NCBI GenBank assembly: GCA_947485165.1
Contig: CANKRG010000002.1
Location: 1-61,857, forward strand
DNA length: 61,857 bases
Source: Comamonadaceae bacterium
GTDB lineage: Bacteria > Pseudomonadota > Gammaproteobacteria > Burkholderiales > Burkholderiaceae_C
Direction of reading: 5' to 3'
Position numbers and translations under genes: made by a program. Below, one piece after another: positions 35,474 through 45,479 of the stretch (position 1 is its first letter; every line of letters starts with the position of its first letter). The notes below the pieces were generated by a model that saw only the letters and a list, made by a program, of their open reading frames with translations, had not been told where the DNA came from and searched no databases.

Positions 35474-36300
35474 AGCAGATATTCTATAGAAGCCACCACG
35501 TTGGCAAACAGCGGGCGTGACTCGTAAACAACACCAAATCCAGCGTCTCTGGCTGCCTGCGCAATGCGTGGGTGGGTGGCGACGGCTCTGGCATTTGACC
35601 AGTTCAAGCATGAAACTGCCCGCAAATTGGTTACGGCTTCCGAACTGCTGAGCAGCCAGACTGATTTATCCGTAGCGGCTTGCGCCATCATCGCTAACTC
35701 AGCCGCGTCAAACACCGGTGCGCTGCGCTGGTAGCTGACCACAACATCCACCTGCACGCCAGCTGCCGCCAGTTGTTCCGCCAACCAAGGGCGACCGTTC
35801 ATGGCAACACCTTCAGCATCTACGGTATTGGGCGTGCTTCCTCGCACGATCAACACTTTGTCACCCGGTTTGACTTGAAGTTTCACGATGCTCCACAGCG
35901 TTTCTGAGTCAAATTGCGCGGCATCTAGGGCGGGTGCATCAATGTGGTCGTTCGGTACACCCTGCTCGAGCAAGGCCTGCCGCGTACCCGGGCCAGTGGC
36001 CCACATTCTGATCTTGGATGCTTTGTTCGATAAATTTGCTCTATTTTTAATAGCGGTATGGGCAATTAATTCGCCGGCTAGAGGTATATTTGAGGTGTAA
36101 AAATAGCGTACCGCATTGCTGCTCACAAACATCACCGCACTGTATTGGTGAAAATTCTCCCTCGCTTTCGCTACATCTGCCGTATCGGCGGATGCGCCTA
36201 TGTGAATCAAAGGCAGCGCAACGGCATCAAAGTGCACAGCTCGCAGTTGCTTGACCCAAGCATCGGCCTCAAGGCGGGGGCGGGTCACGATGACTTTCAC
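35470..36300 (-). CDS. hemD: Uroporphyrinogen-III synthase
   Basis: Closes hydroxymethylbilane to uroporphyrinogen III. About 276 residues from GTG 36300, which gives VKVIVTRPRLEADAWVKQL, the usual N-terminus. ATG starts at 36348 or 36354 would add 16-18 residues encoded by an inserted CCCC/GGGG repeat and overlap or abut hemC. Family motifs include FVSSNAVRYF and VATHPRIAQAARDAGF. One surface segment, PLAGELIAHTAIKNRANLSN, is encoded by a dispersed repeat copy and could be an insertion relative to homologs. Confidence 0.88.
   Translation of the reverse strand: MKVIVTRPRLEADAWVKQLRAVHFDAVALPLIHIGASADTADVAKARENFHQYSAVMFVSSNAVRYFYTSNIPLAGELIAHTAIKNRANLSNKASKIRMWATGPGTRQALLEQGVPNDHIDAPALDAAQFDSETLWSIVKLQVKPGDKVLIVRGSTPNTVDAEGVAMNGRPWLAEQLAAAGVQVDVVVSYQRSAPVFDAAELAMMAQAATDKSVWLLSSSEAVTNLRAVSCLNWSNARAVATHPRIAQAARDAGFGVVYESRPLFANVVASIEYLL
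36035..36084 (+). repeat. Dispersed palindromic repeat, copy 8 (inside hemD)
   Basis: It reads GCTCTATTTTTAATAGC, then GCAATTAATTCGCCGGCTAG. hemD reads it antisense as LAGELIAHTAIKNRA, the frame also used by murJ, rarA and comEC. Confidence 0.85.
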
Positions 36301-36340
36301 TCTTGTTCCCCACTTTGAAAAAAGGGGGGTTAGGGGGAAT
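36301..36340. repeat. C-run/G-run inverted repeat at the hemC-hemD junction
   Basis: TTCCCCACTTTGAAAAAAGG, then GGGGTTAGGGGGAA, forms an imperfect inverted repeat that fills the gap between the hemC stop and the hemD GTG. The GTTCCCCACTTTG..AGGGGGAA type is a common short intergenic repeat in betaproteobacteria. Confidence 0.6.
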
Positions 36341-37309
36341 TTATTCATTCTCAATCAACTTCGTATATTTACGCGCGCCGCTGGCTAAAAGCTTGGCCGC
36401 GACCTGCTCGCCCATCGCTGCAGATGCGTCGATATCACCCGCTACATGGCTTAAATTGGCGACGACCAAATCGTTTGACGCGGATGTTCTTTCTTCTTCC
36501 GGCTCACCCCAAGCCGCATGCAGCCGCAATTGCGCCCCTTCCCACACGGCATGCGCTGCCAAGGGCATGGAGCAACTGCCGCCCATGGCGCGGCTGACCG
36601 CCCGCTCGGCAGAAACAGCCATCCACGTCGGCAAATGCGCCAAGGGCGCTAAGGCGGCGACCAAATCAGCTCTATCCGCTTTGATTTCAATACCCAAAGC
36701 GCCTTGACCGGCAGCTGGCAGCATCTCAGTCGTCTCAAAAACGGCACGAATGCGCTGCGCCAAACCCAGGCGTTTTAGCCCTGCGGCGGCCAAGATGATG
36801 GCGTCAAACTGGCCTTCGTCGAGTTTGCGCAAGCGGGTGTCTAAATTACCACGCAACGGGACGATTTTCACATCGGGGCGCAGCGCTTTGAGCAGCACGA
36901 CGCGGCGCAGGCTGGATGTGCCGACTGTTGCTCCCAGCGGCAAAGCGGCTAAATTGGCGTAGTTATTGGATACAAAAGCGTCGCGCGGGTCTTCGCGTTC
37001 CATCACGCAGGCCAAGGCAAAACCATTGGGCAAATCCATGGGCACGTCTTTGAGCGAATGCACGGCGATGTCTGCCGAGCCGTCATCCAACGCCGTTTCC
37101 AGCTCTTTCACAAACAGGCCTTTGCCGCCTACTTTGCTGAGTGAGCGGTCCAAGATTTGGTCACCCATCGTCGTCATGCCCAGCAATTTGACGCTATGAC
37201 CGCGCGCTTCCAGCAAGGCTTTCACATGCTCTGCCTGCCACAAGGCGAGGCGGCTTTCACGGGTGGCGATGGTGATATTCAATAACGGTTGATGACTTGT
37301 ATTCGGCAT
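36341..37309 (-). CDS. hemC: Hydroxymethylbilane synthase (porphobilinogen deaminase)
   Basis: Condenses four porphobilinogens into hydroxymethylbilane. The product has 322 residues. The dipyrromethane cofactor cysteine is Cys246 in [12 protein letters not shown]. Other signatures are [24 protein letters not shown] and GTSSLRR. It is the first gene of the hemCDXY cluster and divergent from ppc with about 80 nt between starts, a typical betaproteobacterial arrangement. Confidence 0.97.
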   Translation of the reverse strand: MPNTSHQPLLNITIATRESRLALWQAEHVKALLEARGHSVKLLGMTTMGDQILDRSLSKVGGKGLFVKELETALDDGSADIAVHSLKDVPMDLPNGFALACVMEREDPRDAFVSNNYANLAALPLGATVGTSSLRRVVLLKALRPDVKIVPLRGNLDTRLRKLDEGQFDAIILAAAGLKRLGLAQRIRAVFETTEMLPAAGQGALGIEIKADRADLVAALAPLAHLPTWMAVSAERAVSRAMGGSCSMPLAAHAVWEGAQLRLHAAWGEPEEERTSASNDLVVANLSHVAGDIDASAAMGEQVAAKLLASGARKYTKLIENE

Positions 37310-37389
37310 TCTTGGCTTTTATATTGGGAACTCGTTGGTAATTTACAGGCAAATACGCCTTAGTTTTGATGCTAGCATGTACAACAACC

Positions 37390-40245
37390 ATGAAAACACA
37401 ACTCCTGAAAAAATCTGAATCTGCTGAATCCACCAAGGCTCAACCACTTGCCAAGCAAAAGTTGAATGAGCGGCCCTTGGTTGAAGATATTCGGTTGTTA
37501 GGACGAATTTTAGGCGATGTGATTCGCCAGCAAGAAGGTGCGGCAGCGTTTGAGTTGATCGAGCAAATTCGCAAACTCTCCGTCGCTTTTAGGCGCGATG
37601 AAGACCACACGGCTGATAAAGCGCTCAAAAAATTGCTCAAAGGTTTGACGGGTGACCAAACGGTCAGCGTGATTCGCGCTTTCACCTATTTCAGCCATTT
37701 GGCAAATTTGGCGGAAGACAGACACCACATTCGCCGTCGCGAGGTGCATGAGCGCGTGGGTGACACGCAAGAAGGCAGCATCGAAGTGGCCTTGGCGCGC
37801 CTGCGCTGGGCCGGTATCACCCCCAAAACCATCTCGCAAACTTTGGCAAAAAGCCACGTTTCCCCCGTTTTAACCGCGCACCCGACCGAAGTACAGCGCA
37901 AAAGCATTCTGGATGCAGAGCGCGACATTGCCCAGCTGCTCACGGCACGTGATGACATCAAAATGCGCAGTTTGGCGAGCGGTAGCAGCAAAGATGCACT
38001 GACGCCGAAAGAGTTGAGCGCCAACGAGTTGCAGCTGCGCGCCCGCGTGATGCAGCTGTGGCAGACGCGTTTGCTGCGCTATTCCAAGCTCACGGTGATG
38101 GATGAAATTGAAAATTCGCTCAGCTATTACGAGTCCACATTTCTACGTGAAATTCCGAAGTTGTATGCAGAGTTAGAGCAATCATTAGGCAACCAACCCG
38201 TGCACAGCTTTTTGCGCATGGGTCAATGGATTGGCGGCGACCGCGATGGCAACCCCAATGTCAGCGCGCAAACCCTGCAGTATGCGCTGCGCCGTCAGGC
38301 CGAAATGGTGCTGCGGTTTTATTTGACCGAAGTGCATTTCTTAGGTTCTGAATTGTCGATGTCGTCCATCTTGGTGCCTTTGTCTGAGGCCATGAAAGCC
38401 TTGGCAGAGCAATCGCCAGATACCAACGAACACCGCAAAGATGAGCCTTATCGCCGTGCTTTGACGGGCGTGTACGCGCGCTTGGCTGCGAACTTGAAAG
38501 ACATGACGGGCGGCGATGCCGCCCGTCATGCCGTGGCGCCGCAAAACCCGTATAAGCAGGCTGAAGATTTCTTAGCGGATCTGCGCATCATCCAAGCATC
38601 ATTACAAGACAACCACGGCGAGGCTTTGGTTAGCCAGCGTTTGCACCCGTTAATTCGCGCAGTTGAAGTGTTTGGTTTTCACTTGGCGACGGTAGATTTG
38701 CGCCAAAGCTCTGACAAGCATGAAGAAGTGGTCGCTGAACTACTTGCAGTGGCGCGTTTAGAGGGAGATTATTCAAGCTTGGACGAACAAGCCAAACGCA
38801 TACTTCTGGTCAAATTGCTCAACGATGCGCGACCTTTGCGTGTGCTCGATGCCACGTATTCTGACCACGCACAAGGTGAATTGGCTATTTTTGAAGCCGC
38901 CAAAGCCATGCGCCAGCGCTATGGCCACCACGCTATTCGTCATTACATCATCAGCCACACAGAAACTGTTAGCGACTTGCTGGAAGTTTTGTTGTTGCAA
39001 AAAGAAGTCGGGTTGATGCGCGGAACACTGGACAAACAGGCTAGTCACGATTTGATCGTGGTGCCGCTTTTCGAAACGATTGCAGACCTGCGCAACGCCG
39101 CGCCCATCATGCGCGAGTTTTACGCTTTGACAGGTATGGTGCAGCAAGTGCAACGTAGCGGTGGCGAGCAGGACATCATGCTGGGCTACTCTGACAGCAA
39201 CAAAGATGGCGGCATTTTCACCAGCAACTGGGAGCTCTACCGAGCGGAGATTGCACTGGTCGAGTTGTTTGACGAACTTGCCGCTTCGCACGGCATCACG
39301 CTGCGCATGTTCCACGGCCGTGGCGGCACGGTGGGGCGTGGCGGTGGCCCGAGCTACCAAGCCATTTTGGCGCAACCACCAGGCACGGTGCGCGGCCAGA
39401 TTCGTTTGACCGAGCAAGGCGAAGTGATTGGCTCCAAATACGCCAACCCAGAAATTGGTAGACGCAATTTGGAAACCTTGGTGGCCGCGACTTTAGAAGC
39501 CACTTTGCTGCAACCTACCAAATCTGCCAGCGCCAAGTTTTTAGAAACAGCATCATCACTCTCGCTGTCCAGCATGGCGGCTTACCGTGCTTTGGTGTAC
39601 GAAACACCTGGTTTTACGGATTACTTTTTCCAGTCCACCCCGCTGCGCGAGATTGCCGAGCTGAACCTAGGCTCGCGCCCGGCATCACGCAAAGCATCAC
39701 AAAAAATTGAAGATTTGCGCGCTATTCCTTGGGGTTTCAGCTGGGGACAGTGCCGTTTGACCTTGCCGGGTTGGTACGGTTTTGGTTCTGCGGTTCATGC
39801 GTTTTTGCACGAAAAACAATCACCTGCAGACTCTAAAAAACAACTCGCACTCTTGCAAAAAATGGTCAAAGACTGGCCGTTTTTCCGCACGCTGTTGAGC
39901 AATATCGACATGGTTTTGGCGAAAAGTGATTTGGCTTTGGCTTCTAGGTATGCCGAATTGGTGACCGATGCCGCCCTGCGCAAAAAGATATTCAACCGCA
40001 TTGAAACCGAATGGCATTTGACGGTCACCGCACTGCAGTTGATCACCGGCGACAAACAACGCCTGACCAACAACGCCGCCCTGCAACGCTCCATCCGCCA
40101 CCGTTTCCCCTACATCGACCCCTTGCACCACCTGCAAGTCGAGCTGGTGCGCCGCTACCGTGCAGGCCAGTCTGACGAGCGGGTGCAGCGTGGGATACAT
40201 ATTTCGATCAACGGCATTGCGGCGGGGTTGCGCAATACCGGTTAG
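37390..40245 (+). CDS. ppc: Phosphoenolpyruvate carboxylase
   Basis: Anaplerotic enzyme forming oxaloacetate from PEP and bicarbonate. About 951 residues from ATG 37390 ([14 protein letters not shown]), chosen over an upstream ATG at 37366. Catalytic motifs are [13 protein letters not shown] with its histidine, [26 protein letters not shown] and the C-terminal NTG end ([10 protein letters not shown]), which is fully conserved in the family. Confidence 0.98.
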   Translation: MKTQLLKKSESAESTKAQPLAKQKLNERPLVEDIRLLGRILGDVIRQQEGAAAFELIEQIRKLSVAFRRDEDHTADKALKKLLKGLTGDQTVSVIRAFTYFSHLANLAEDRHHIRRREVHERVGDTQEGSIEVALARLRWAGITPKTISQTLAKSHVSPVLTAHPTEVQRKSILDAERDIAQLLTARDDIKMRSLASGSSKDALTPKELSANELQLRARVMQLWQTRLLRYSKLTVMDEIENSLSYYESTFLREIPKLYAELEQSLGNQPVHSFLRMGQWIGGDRDGNPNVSAQTLQYALRRQAEMVLRFYLTEVHFLGSELSMSSILVPLSEAMKALAEQSPDTNEHRKDEPYRRALTGVYARLAANLKDMTGGDAARHAVAPQNPYKQAEDFLADLRIIQASLQDNHGEALVSQRLHPLIRAVEVFGFHLATVDLRQSSDKHEEVVAELLAVARLEGDYSSLDEQAKRILLVKLLNDARPLRVLDATYSDHAQGELAIFEAAKAMRQRYGHHAIRHYIISHTETVSDLLEVLLLQKEVGLMRGTLDKQASHDLIVVPLFETIADLRNAAPIMREFYALTGMVQQVQRSGGEQDIMLGYSDSNKDGGIFTSNWELYRAEIALVELFDELAASHGITLRMFHGRGGTVGRGGGPSYQAILAQPPGTVRGQIRLTEQGEVIGSKYANPEIGRRNLETLVAATLEATLLQPTKSASAKFLETASSLSLSSMAAYRALVYETPGFTDYFFQSTPLREIAELNLGSRPASRKASQKIEDLRAIPWGFSWGQCRLTLPGWYGFGSAVHAFLHEKQSPADSKKQLALLQKMVKDWPFFRTLLSNIDMVLAKSDLALASRYAELVTDAALRKKIFNRIETEWHLTVTALQLITGDKQRLTNNAALQRSIRHRFPYIDPLHHLQVELVRRYRAGQSDERVQRGIHISINGIAAGLRNTG

Positions 40246-40278
40246 TGCATAAAAATCCAGCTTTAGAGCATAAAATCA

Positions 40279-40327
40279 GGCTATAACCAGCGTATTTATT
40301 ACCTAAGGTGCTATTTTACATATAGCA
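40279..40327 (-). repeat. Dispersed palindromic repeat, copy 9
   Basis: It reads GGCTATAACCAGCGTATTTA, then GTGCTATTTTACATATAGCA. It fills most of the gap between the convergent ppc and livF genes. Confidence 0.85.
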
Positions 40328-40341
40328 CCCTACCGCTTTCT

Positions 40342-41073
40342 CTATTCACCCAAATAGGCTTCCCGAACTTTTGGGTCGCTCAACATGATTTTCGCGTCGC
40401 CGCTCATGGTGATCAAACCTGAATCCATCACATAGCCACGGTCTGCAATACCAAGGGCGCGGCTGGCGTTTTGCTCGACGAGTAAAACGGTCACGCCTTT
40501 GGACGACACGTCTTTGACGACTTCAAAAATTTTATCAACCATGATGGGCGACAAGCCCATGGATGGCTCGTCTAACAAAAGCACTTTCGGGCGGCTCATC
40601 AAGGCGCGACCCATGGCCAGCATTTGCTGTTCACCGCCGCTCATGGTGCCGGCCAGCTGGTCTTTACGCTCTTTTAAACGCGGGAAAGTTTGAAAAACCA
40701 TGTCCACATCCGATGCGATCTCAGCTTTGTCGTTGCGTATGTAAGCACCCATGGCCAAGTTTTCTAAGATGGTCATGCGGGTGAAAACGCCCCGTCCTTC
40801 CGGCACCATGGCTAAACCTTGGTGAACCAAGTCCCAAGCGCCTTGCCCTTTGATGCTTTTACCCAAGTACTCAATGTCGCCTTCAGTAAATGGTAAACCG
40901 CCGGTGATGGCCTTCATGGTGGTGGTTTTGCCTGCGCCATTGGAGCCGATCAAGGTGACAAGCTCGCCCTCGTGCACTTCAAAATCAACCCCTTTGACCG
41001 CCTGAATGCCACCGTAACCCACTTTGAGTCCGCTGACTTTGAGAAGAATATTTGCCATGTTGGTATTTGCCAT
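40342..41073 (-). CDS. livF: Branched-chain amino acid ABC transporter ATPase LivF
   Basis: ATPase of 243 residues in the LivF subfamily: Walker A GSNGAGKTT, signature MSGGEQQMLAMGRAL, Walker B LLLDEPSMGLSP. It is the last gene of the livH-livM-livG-livF operon on the minus strand. No periplasmic binding protein gene is next to it, so livK must lie elsewhere. LivF-type HAAT systems may also carry other amides or aromatic acids. Confidence 0.94.
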   Translation of the reverse strand: MANTNMANILLKVSGLKVGYGGIQAVKGVDFEVHEGELVTLIGSNGAGKTTTMKAITGGLPFTEGDIEYLGKSIKGQGAWDLVHQGLAMVPEGRGVFTRMTILENLAMGAYIRNDKAEIASDVDMVFQTFPRLKERKDQLAGTMSGGEQQMLAMGRALMSRPKVLLLDEPSMGLSPIMVDKIFEVVKDVSSKGVTVLLVEQNASRALGIADRGYVMDSGLITMSGDAKIMLSDPKVREAYLGE

Positions 41074-41112
41074 GTTATTTACCTTGAATCTCCGTGTGAC
41101 GCTAAACGTCGC

Positions 41113-41883
41113 CTAGTGTCCGCCCGTGCCCAAATAGGCTTCAATCACTTTTTCGTTAGCACGCACTTCGTTGGCGGTGCCTTCGGCGATTTGCTTGCCA
41201 TAGTCCAGCACGGTGATACGGTCGCACAAGCCCATGACCAATTTCACGTCATGCTCAATCAACAAAATCGTGCGGTTGTCGTTGCGAATTTTGTCGATCA
41301 AAGCACGAAGTTGCACTTTTTCGGTGGCGTTCATGCCCGCAGCAGGTTCGTCCAAGGCAATCAATTGAGGGTCTGTCGCCAAAGCGCGAGCGATTTCTAA
41401 GCGGCGCTGGTCGCCGTAGCTCAAAGTACGCGCTTTGTAGTCCGCTAGCTGGCCAATGCCAACGTAATCCAATAATTCATGCGCGCGTTTGGCAATCGCT
41501 TTTTCTTCGGCTTTGAAGCTGCTGGTTCTGAAAATAGCACCAAACAAACCAGAATGTGTGCGGATATGACGGCCGACCATGACGTTCTCCAACGCGGTCA
41601 TCTCGGCAAACAATCGGATGTTTTGAAACGTGCGCGCAATACCCGCCTTGGCCACTTCGTGGACAGCCGTTGGTCGATAAGGTTTGCCAGCCAGCTCAAA
41701 CGTACCGCTGTCTGGCGTGTACAAACCGGTGATCACGTTGAAAAACGTGGTTTTTCCTGCGCCGTTGGGGCCAATCAGGCCATAAACCATGCCGCGCTGT
41801 ATGGTGATGCCGACGTCGCTTAAGGCTTGCAAACCACCAAAACGCTTTGAAATACCTGCTACTTTGAGAACTGTATCGCTCAT
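41113..41883 (-). CDS. livG: Branched-chain amino acid ABC transporter ATPase LivG
   Basis: ATPase of 256 residues in the LivG subfamily: Walker A GPNGAGKTT, signature LSYGDQRRLEIARAL, Walker B ALDEPAAGMNATE, and the LivG-specific C-terminus VIEAYLG. It pairs with LivF as the second nucleotide-binding subunit. It lies 15 nt after livM and about 40 nt before livF. Confidence 0.95.
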   Translation of the reverse strand: MSDTVLKVAGISKRFGGLQALSDVGITIQRGMVYGLIGPNGAGKTTFFNVITGLYTPDSGTFELAGKPYRPTAVHEVAKAGIARTFQNIRLFAEMTALENVMVGRHIRTHSGLFGAIFRTSSFKAEEKAIAKRAHELLDYVGIGQLADYKARTLSYGDQRRLEIARALATDPQLIALDEPAAGMNATEKVQLRALIDKIRNDNRTILLIEHDVKLVMGLCDRITVLDYGKQIAEGTANEVRANEKVIEAYLGTGGH

Positions 41884-41898
41884 GTGATGTTCTCCTGT

Positions 41899-42975
41899 TT
41901 ATTTAGTTTGTAATGATTTGCCATGTTCTGGCGAAGGCCACAAGCCGCGTGGGCGCATCAGCATCACGCCGATCATGGCCAAAGCGATCAAGAGTTGGCG
42001 CAAGATGGAGGCATCTAAACGTCCGCCGCTCATATCTTGCAGTGGCCCTGCGATGTAGCGCAAAACTTCAGGCAAAGCAGCCAACAGCACTGCACCCAAG
42101 ACAACGCCTGGCAAATGACCCATGCCACCCAAAACCACCATGGCAACGATCATCACGGATTCCATCAAACCGAACGATTCTGGCGACACAAAGCCTTGAA
42201 ACGCCGCAAAAATAGCGCCTGATAACCCGCCAAACGTGGCCCCCATACCAAAGGCCAAAAGCTTCAAGTTACGGGTGTTCAGGCCCATGGCTTTTGCGGC
42301 AATTTCGTCTTCACGAATCGCCATCCATGCGCGTCCAATGCGTGATAACTCGATGCGATGGCTGATGATGAGGGTAAAAATAACCAGCACCAAAATCAGG
42401 AAGTAATACAAAGTCACCGAGTTGATATCAAGACCTGCGATGTTTAGCGTTTTAGCAAAATCATGGCCAAACAGACTCACCGAGTCAATGCCTGAAATGC
42501 CCCTAGGACCATTGGTGATGTTGACCGGGCTTTCTAAGTTGTTCAAAAACACGCGAATGATTTCGCCAAAACCCAAAGTAACAATCGCCAAATAGTCACC
42601 ACGCAACTTCAGCGTAGGCGCACCTAAAAGCATGCCCAACAGCCCCGCGCACAATGCCGCTATGGGGGCGATCACCCAAAACGACAAATGAATGCCATTC
42701 GGAAACATTTCGGCCAATGCAGGGATGTTTTCAGTCAAATGCGGGGATGCCAGTAGGGCAAAGATGTAAGCCCCTAGAGCAAAGAACGCCACATAGCCTA
42801 AATCTAACAAGCCAGCGTAGCCCACCACAATGTTCAAGCCCACAGCCAGTAACACATAGAGCAAGGCAACGTCTGCAATACGAACCCACGCATTGCCGAA
42901 TATCTGCAGAATAAAGGGCAGCACTATCAATAGTATGCCGCCAGCGATATACATGGGTAGTTTATTTTTTGTCAT
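41899..42975 (-). CDS. livM: Branched-chain amino acid ABC transporter permease LivM
   Basis: Permease of 358 residues with about ten hydrophobic segments. Family motifs are NIVVGYAGLLDLGYVAFFALGAY, LRGDYLAIVTLGFGEIIR, GRAWMAIREDEIAAKAMGLN and VVLGGMGHLPGVVLGA. It lies between livH and livG. Confidence 0.95.
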   Translation of the reverse strand: MTKNKLPMYIAGGILLIVLPFILQIFGNAWVRIADVALLYVLLAVGLNIVVGYAGLLDLGYVAFFALGAYIFALLASPHLTENIPALAEMFPNGIHLSFWVIAPIAALCAGLLGMLLGAPTLKLRGDYLAIVTLGFGEIIRVFLNNLESPVNITNGPRGISGIDSVSLFGHDFAKTLNIAGLDINSVTLYYFLILVLVIFTLIISHRIELSRIGRAWMAIREDEIAAKAMGLNTRNLKLLAFGMGATFGGLSGAIFAAFQGFVSPESFGLMESVMIVAMVVLGGMGHLPGVVLGAVLLAALPEVLRYIAGPLQDMSGGRLDASILRQLLIALAMIGVMLMRPRGLWPSPEHGKSLQTK

Positions 42976-43041
42976 GATTTTTTACTCAATATTTAAGTTG
43001 TCGTGCCATACAGATACTTTTCAAATACTTTTGAAAAGTAC

Positions 43042-43971
43042 CTACGCTCGATCAGCCACCCTCTCCCCCAGCAAGCCAGAAGGACGTAAAGTCAGCACCA
43101 AAATAAGCACAACGAAAGCAAAGATATCTGTGTAATGACTTCCCAAGACGCCACCCGTTAAGTCGCCCAAATAGCCAGCGCCAATGGACTCAATCAAACC
43201 TAATAGAAGACCACCAACAACCGCACCACCCAAGTTACCGATGCCACCAAAAACAGCTGCCACAAAAGCCTTCAGTCCTGGCATGAAGCCCATGGTGTAT
43301 TGCACTGTGCCGTAGTTAGCCGCCCACATCACGCCTGCTATCGCCGCCAAAACCGCACCGATGATGAAGGTCGCAGAAATCACGGTGTCTGGGCGAACAC
43401 CCATCAAACTGGCAACCCGTGGATTCTCTGCCGTGGCACGCATCGCTCGGCCAAGGCGTGTATGGTTGACCAAATACATCAGCACAGCCAGAGAAACGGC
43501 TGTCATACCAAGAATTAGCACCTGTGTCACCGTGATGACCGCTCCAGCAAACTCAATCGGCTCTGCAGGTAACAAGGTTGGGAATGGCTTAGGATTCGGC
43601 GTCCAGACGATACGCGCCAAGGTTTGCAACAGCAAAGACATACCCATCGCCGTGATCAGTGGCGCCAGTTTTGGGCTGTTTCTCAAAGGGCGATACGCCG
43701 CTTTTTCAATCACATAATTAAGGATGGCTGCGACAAGGCATGCAATCAACGTTGCCATCAGCAAAATCAGCCAGCCTGGGAGGTTGGGGCTGGCATCTTT
43801 CATCAACCCAATGATGGACCAGCTGGTGAGTGCACCGACCATCAGCACCTCGCCATGCGCAAAGTTGATCAAGCCAATAATGCCGTAAACCATGGTGTAA
43901 CCCAAGGCGACTAAAGCATACATGCTGCCCAGCACCAGACCGTTGATGATCTGTTGTAGCAATACTTCCAT
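43042..43971 (-). CDS. livH: Branched-chain amino acid ABC transporter permease LivH
   Basis: Permease of 309 residues, first gene of the operon. Motifs are GSMYALVALGYTMVYGIIGL, INFAHGEVLMVGA, GRAMRATAENPRVASLMGV and FGGIGNLGGAVVGGL. About 65 nt separate it from livM, and it lies about 200 nt downstream of rarA. Confidence 0.95.
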   Translation of the reverse strand: MEVLLQQIINGLVLGSMYALVALGYTMVYGIIGLINFAHGEVLMVGALTSWSIIGLMKDASPNLPGWLILLMATLIACLVAAILNYVIEKAAYRPLRNSPKLAPLITAMGMSLLLQTLARIVWTPNPKPFPTLLPAEPIEFAGAVITVTQVLILGMTAVSLAVLMYLVNHTRLGRAMRATAENPRVASLMGVRPDTVISATFIIGAVLAAIAGVMWAANYGTVQYTMGFMPGLKAFVAAVFGGIGNLGGAVVGGLLLGLIESIGAGYLGDLTGGVLGSHYTDIFAFVVLILVLTLRPSGLLGERVADRA

Positions 43972-44179
43972 TTAATTACTCCAATATGACTAACCTGATA
44001 TGACCCAAAAAAGGGCGCTCCGCGAACTGTCCGCAATTGTATCTATAGCTTGCAAATTCACCGCATTGAAAGCCATGGGTTTACCCTTGTTTTCTGTCTG
44101 TAACCCCTGCTATTAACAAATAGCCCTATGCATTTAATGCATGATTAGTTTTGCTTATGGGTTCTTCGATTGATCAGAT
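43972..44179. other. Upstream region of the liv operon
   Basis: No gene is seen. It holds a small hairpin GCTATT-AAC-AATAGC (about 44111-44125) and a TATCTATAGC word near 44040, both resembling parts of the dispersed repeat but too diverged to call as copies. A palindrome ATGCATTTAATGCAT lies at about 44128-44142. Confidence 0.4.
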
Positions 44180-45454
44180 TTAATTTTTTGCATTCAATTT
44201 TTTCAGCGTCCGCAACTTATCCGCAATCTTGATTTCCAAACCGCGCTCTACCGGTTCGTAGAACAAAGCATCTTTCATGCCATCGGGCATATATTGCTCG
44301 CCTGCTGCAAAACCATCCGCTTCATCATGCGCGTAGCGGTAGCCTTTGCCGTAGTCCAGCTCTTTCATCAGCTTGGTCGGTGCGTTGCGTAAATGCATGG
44401 GTACAGGGCGCGTGCCGTCTTTTTTGATGTGCGCTTTGACAGCATTGAAAGCTTTGTAAACAGCGTTTGATTTGGGCGCAACTGCCAAATAAATCACACA
44501 TTGTGCCAATGCCAGCTCGCCTTCTGGTGAACCAAGTCGCTCGTAGGTATTTGCAGCATCTAGCGCCATAGACAAGGCACGCGGATCCGCCAAGCCAATG
44601 TCTTCACTGGCCATGCGAACCAGCCGGCGCGCCATGTAGCGAGGGTCGGCTCCGCCATCTAACATACGAACAAACCAGTACAAAGATGCATCAGGGTCTG
44701 AGCCACGCACGCTTTTGTGCAAAGCGCTGATGGTGTCGTAAAACTGCTCGCCGCCTTTGTCGTAACGGCGCATGCGCTCACCTAAAACTTGCGTCAACCA
44801 AGCGTCGGTAATCGTTGAAATCTTTTCTTTTTCAGCGGCGATGTAGAGATTTTCAAGCGTGTTCAGCAAGCGCCGTGCGTCACCATCCGCGTACGCCACC
44901 AATTTGTCAATCGCTATTTTATCTATAGCTACTGAGTCAACAAATACGCTGGCTAAAGCAATAATATTCTCTAAATTAGCAGCAGACAACGGTTGCAACA
45001 CATAAACAGCGGCGCGGGACAACAAAGCGGAGTTCACTTCAAACGATGGGTTCTCCGTGGTCGCCCCTATAAATGTGAGCAACCCGCTTTCAACATGTGG
45101 CAAAAACGCATCTTGCTGCGCTTTGTTGAAGCGGTGCACCTCGTCCACAAACACAATGGTGCGTTTGTCTTGACCTTGCCAAATGAGTGCCTGCTCCACC
45201 GCTTCGCGGATGTCCTTCACCCCACCCAAAGTCGCGCTGATGGTGATGAACTGTGCATCAAAAGCATTCGCCATCAAACGCGCTATGGTGGTTTTACCAA
45301 CGCCAGGCGGTCCCCACAAAATGCAGCTGTGCGGTTGTCCGGACTCAAAAGCAATCCGCAGCGCCATACCTTCGCCCAAGATATGCTGCTGCCCAATGAC
45401 TTCAGACAGCTTGGTGGGGCGCATCCGCTCTGCCAGCGGCGGAGTATTTACCAT
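44180..45454 (-). CDS. rarA: Replication-associated recombination protein A (RarA/MgsA)
   Basis: AAA+ ATPase of 424 residues related to clamp loaders, acting at stalled forks. Walker A is [11 protein letters not shown], Walker B is [10 protein letters not shown], and the C-terminal domain has GERFYD-like [20 protein letters not shown] and [11 protein letters not shown]. The segment [20 protein letters not shown], in a loop that varies between species, is encoded by a dispersed repeat copy. It follows lolA by about 25 nt. Confidence 0.95.
   Translation of the reverse strand: MVNTPPLAERMRPTKLSEVIGQQHILGEGMALRIAFESGQPHSCILWGPPGVGKTTIARLMANAFDAQFITISATLGGVKDIREAVEQALIWQGQDKRTIVFVDEVHRFNKAQQDAFLPHVESGLLTFIGATTENPSFEVNSALLSRAAVYVLQPLSAANLENIIALASVFVDSVAIDKIAIDKLVAYADGDARRLLNTLENLYIAAEKEKISTITDAWLTQVLGERMRRYDKGGEQFYDTISALHKSVRGSDPDASLYWFVRMLDGGADPRYMARRLVRMASEDIGLADPRALSMALDAANTYERLGSPEGELALAQCVIYLAVAPKSNAVYKAFNAVKAHIKKDGTRPVPMHLRNAPTKLMKELDYGKGYRYAHDEADGFAAGEQYMPDGMKDALFYEPVERGLEIKIADKLRTLKKLNAKN
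44913..44959 (+). repeat. Dispersed palindromic repeat, copy 10 (inside rarA)
   Basis: It reads GCTATTTTATCTATAGC, then CAACAAATACGCTGGCTA. rarA reads it antisense as [15 protein letters not shown]. Confidence 0.8.
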
Positions 45455-45479
45455 TTGAATTGAATTCGTAATTGACGAC

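Noticed and set aside
44030-44145. Two possible repeat copies upstream of livH
   Set aside because: Only hairpin-like halves (TATCTATAGC; GCTATTAACAAATAGC) are present; the AATAAATACG flank is missing.
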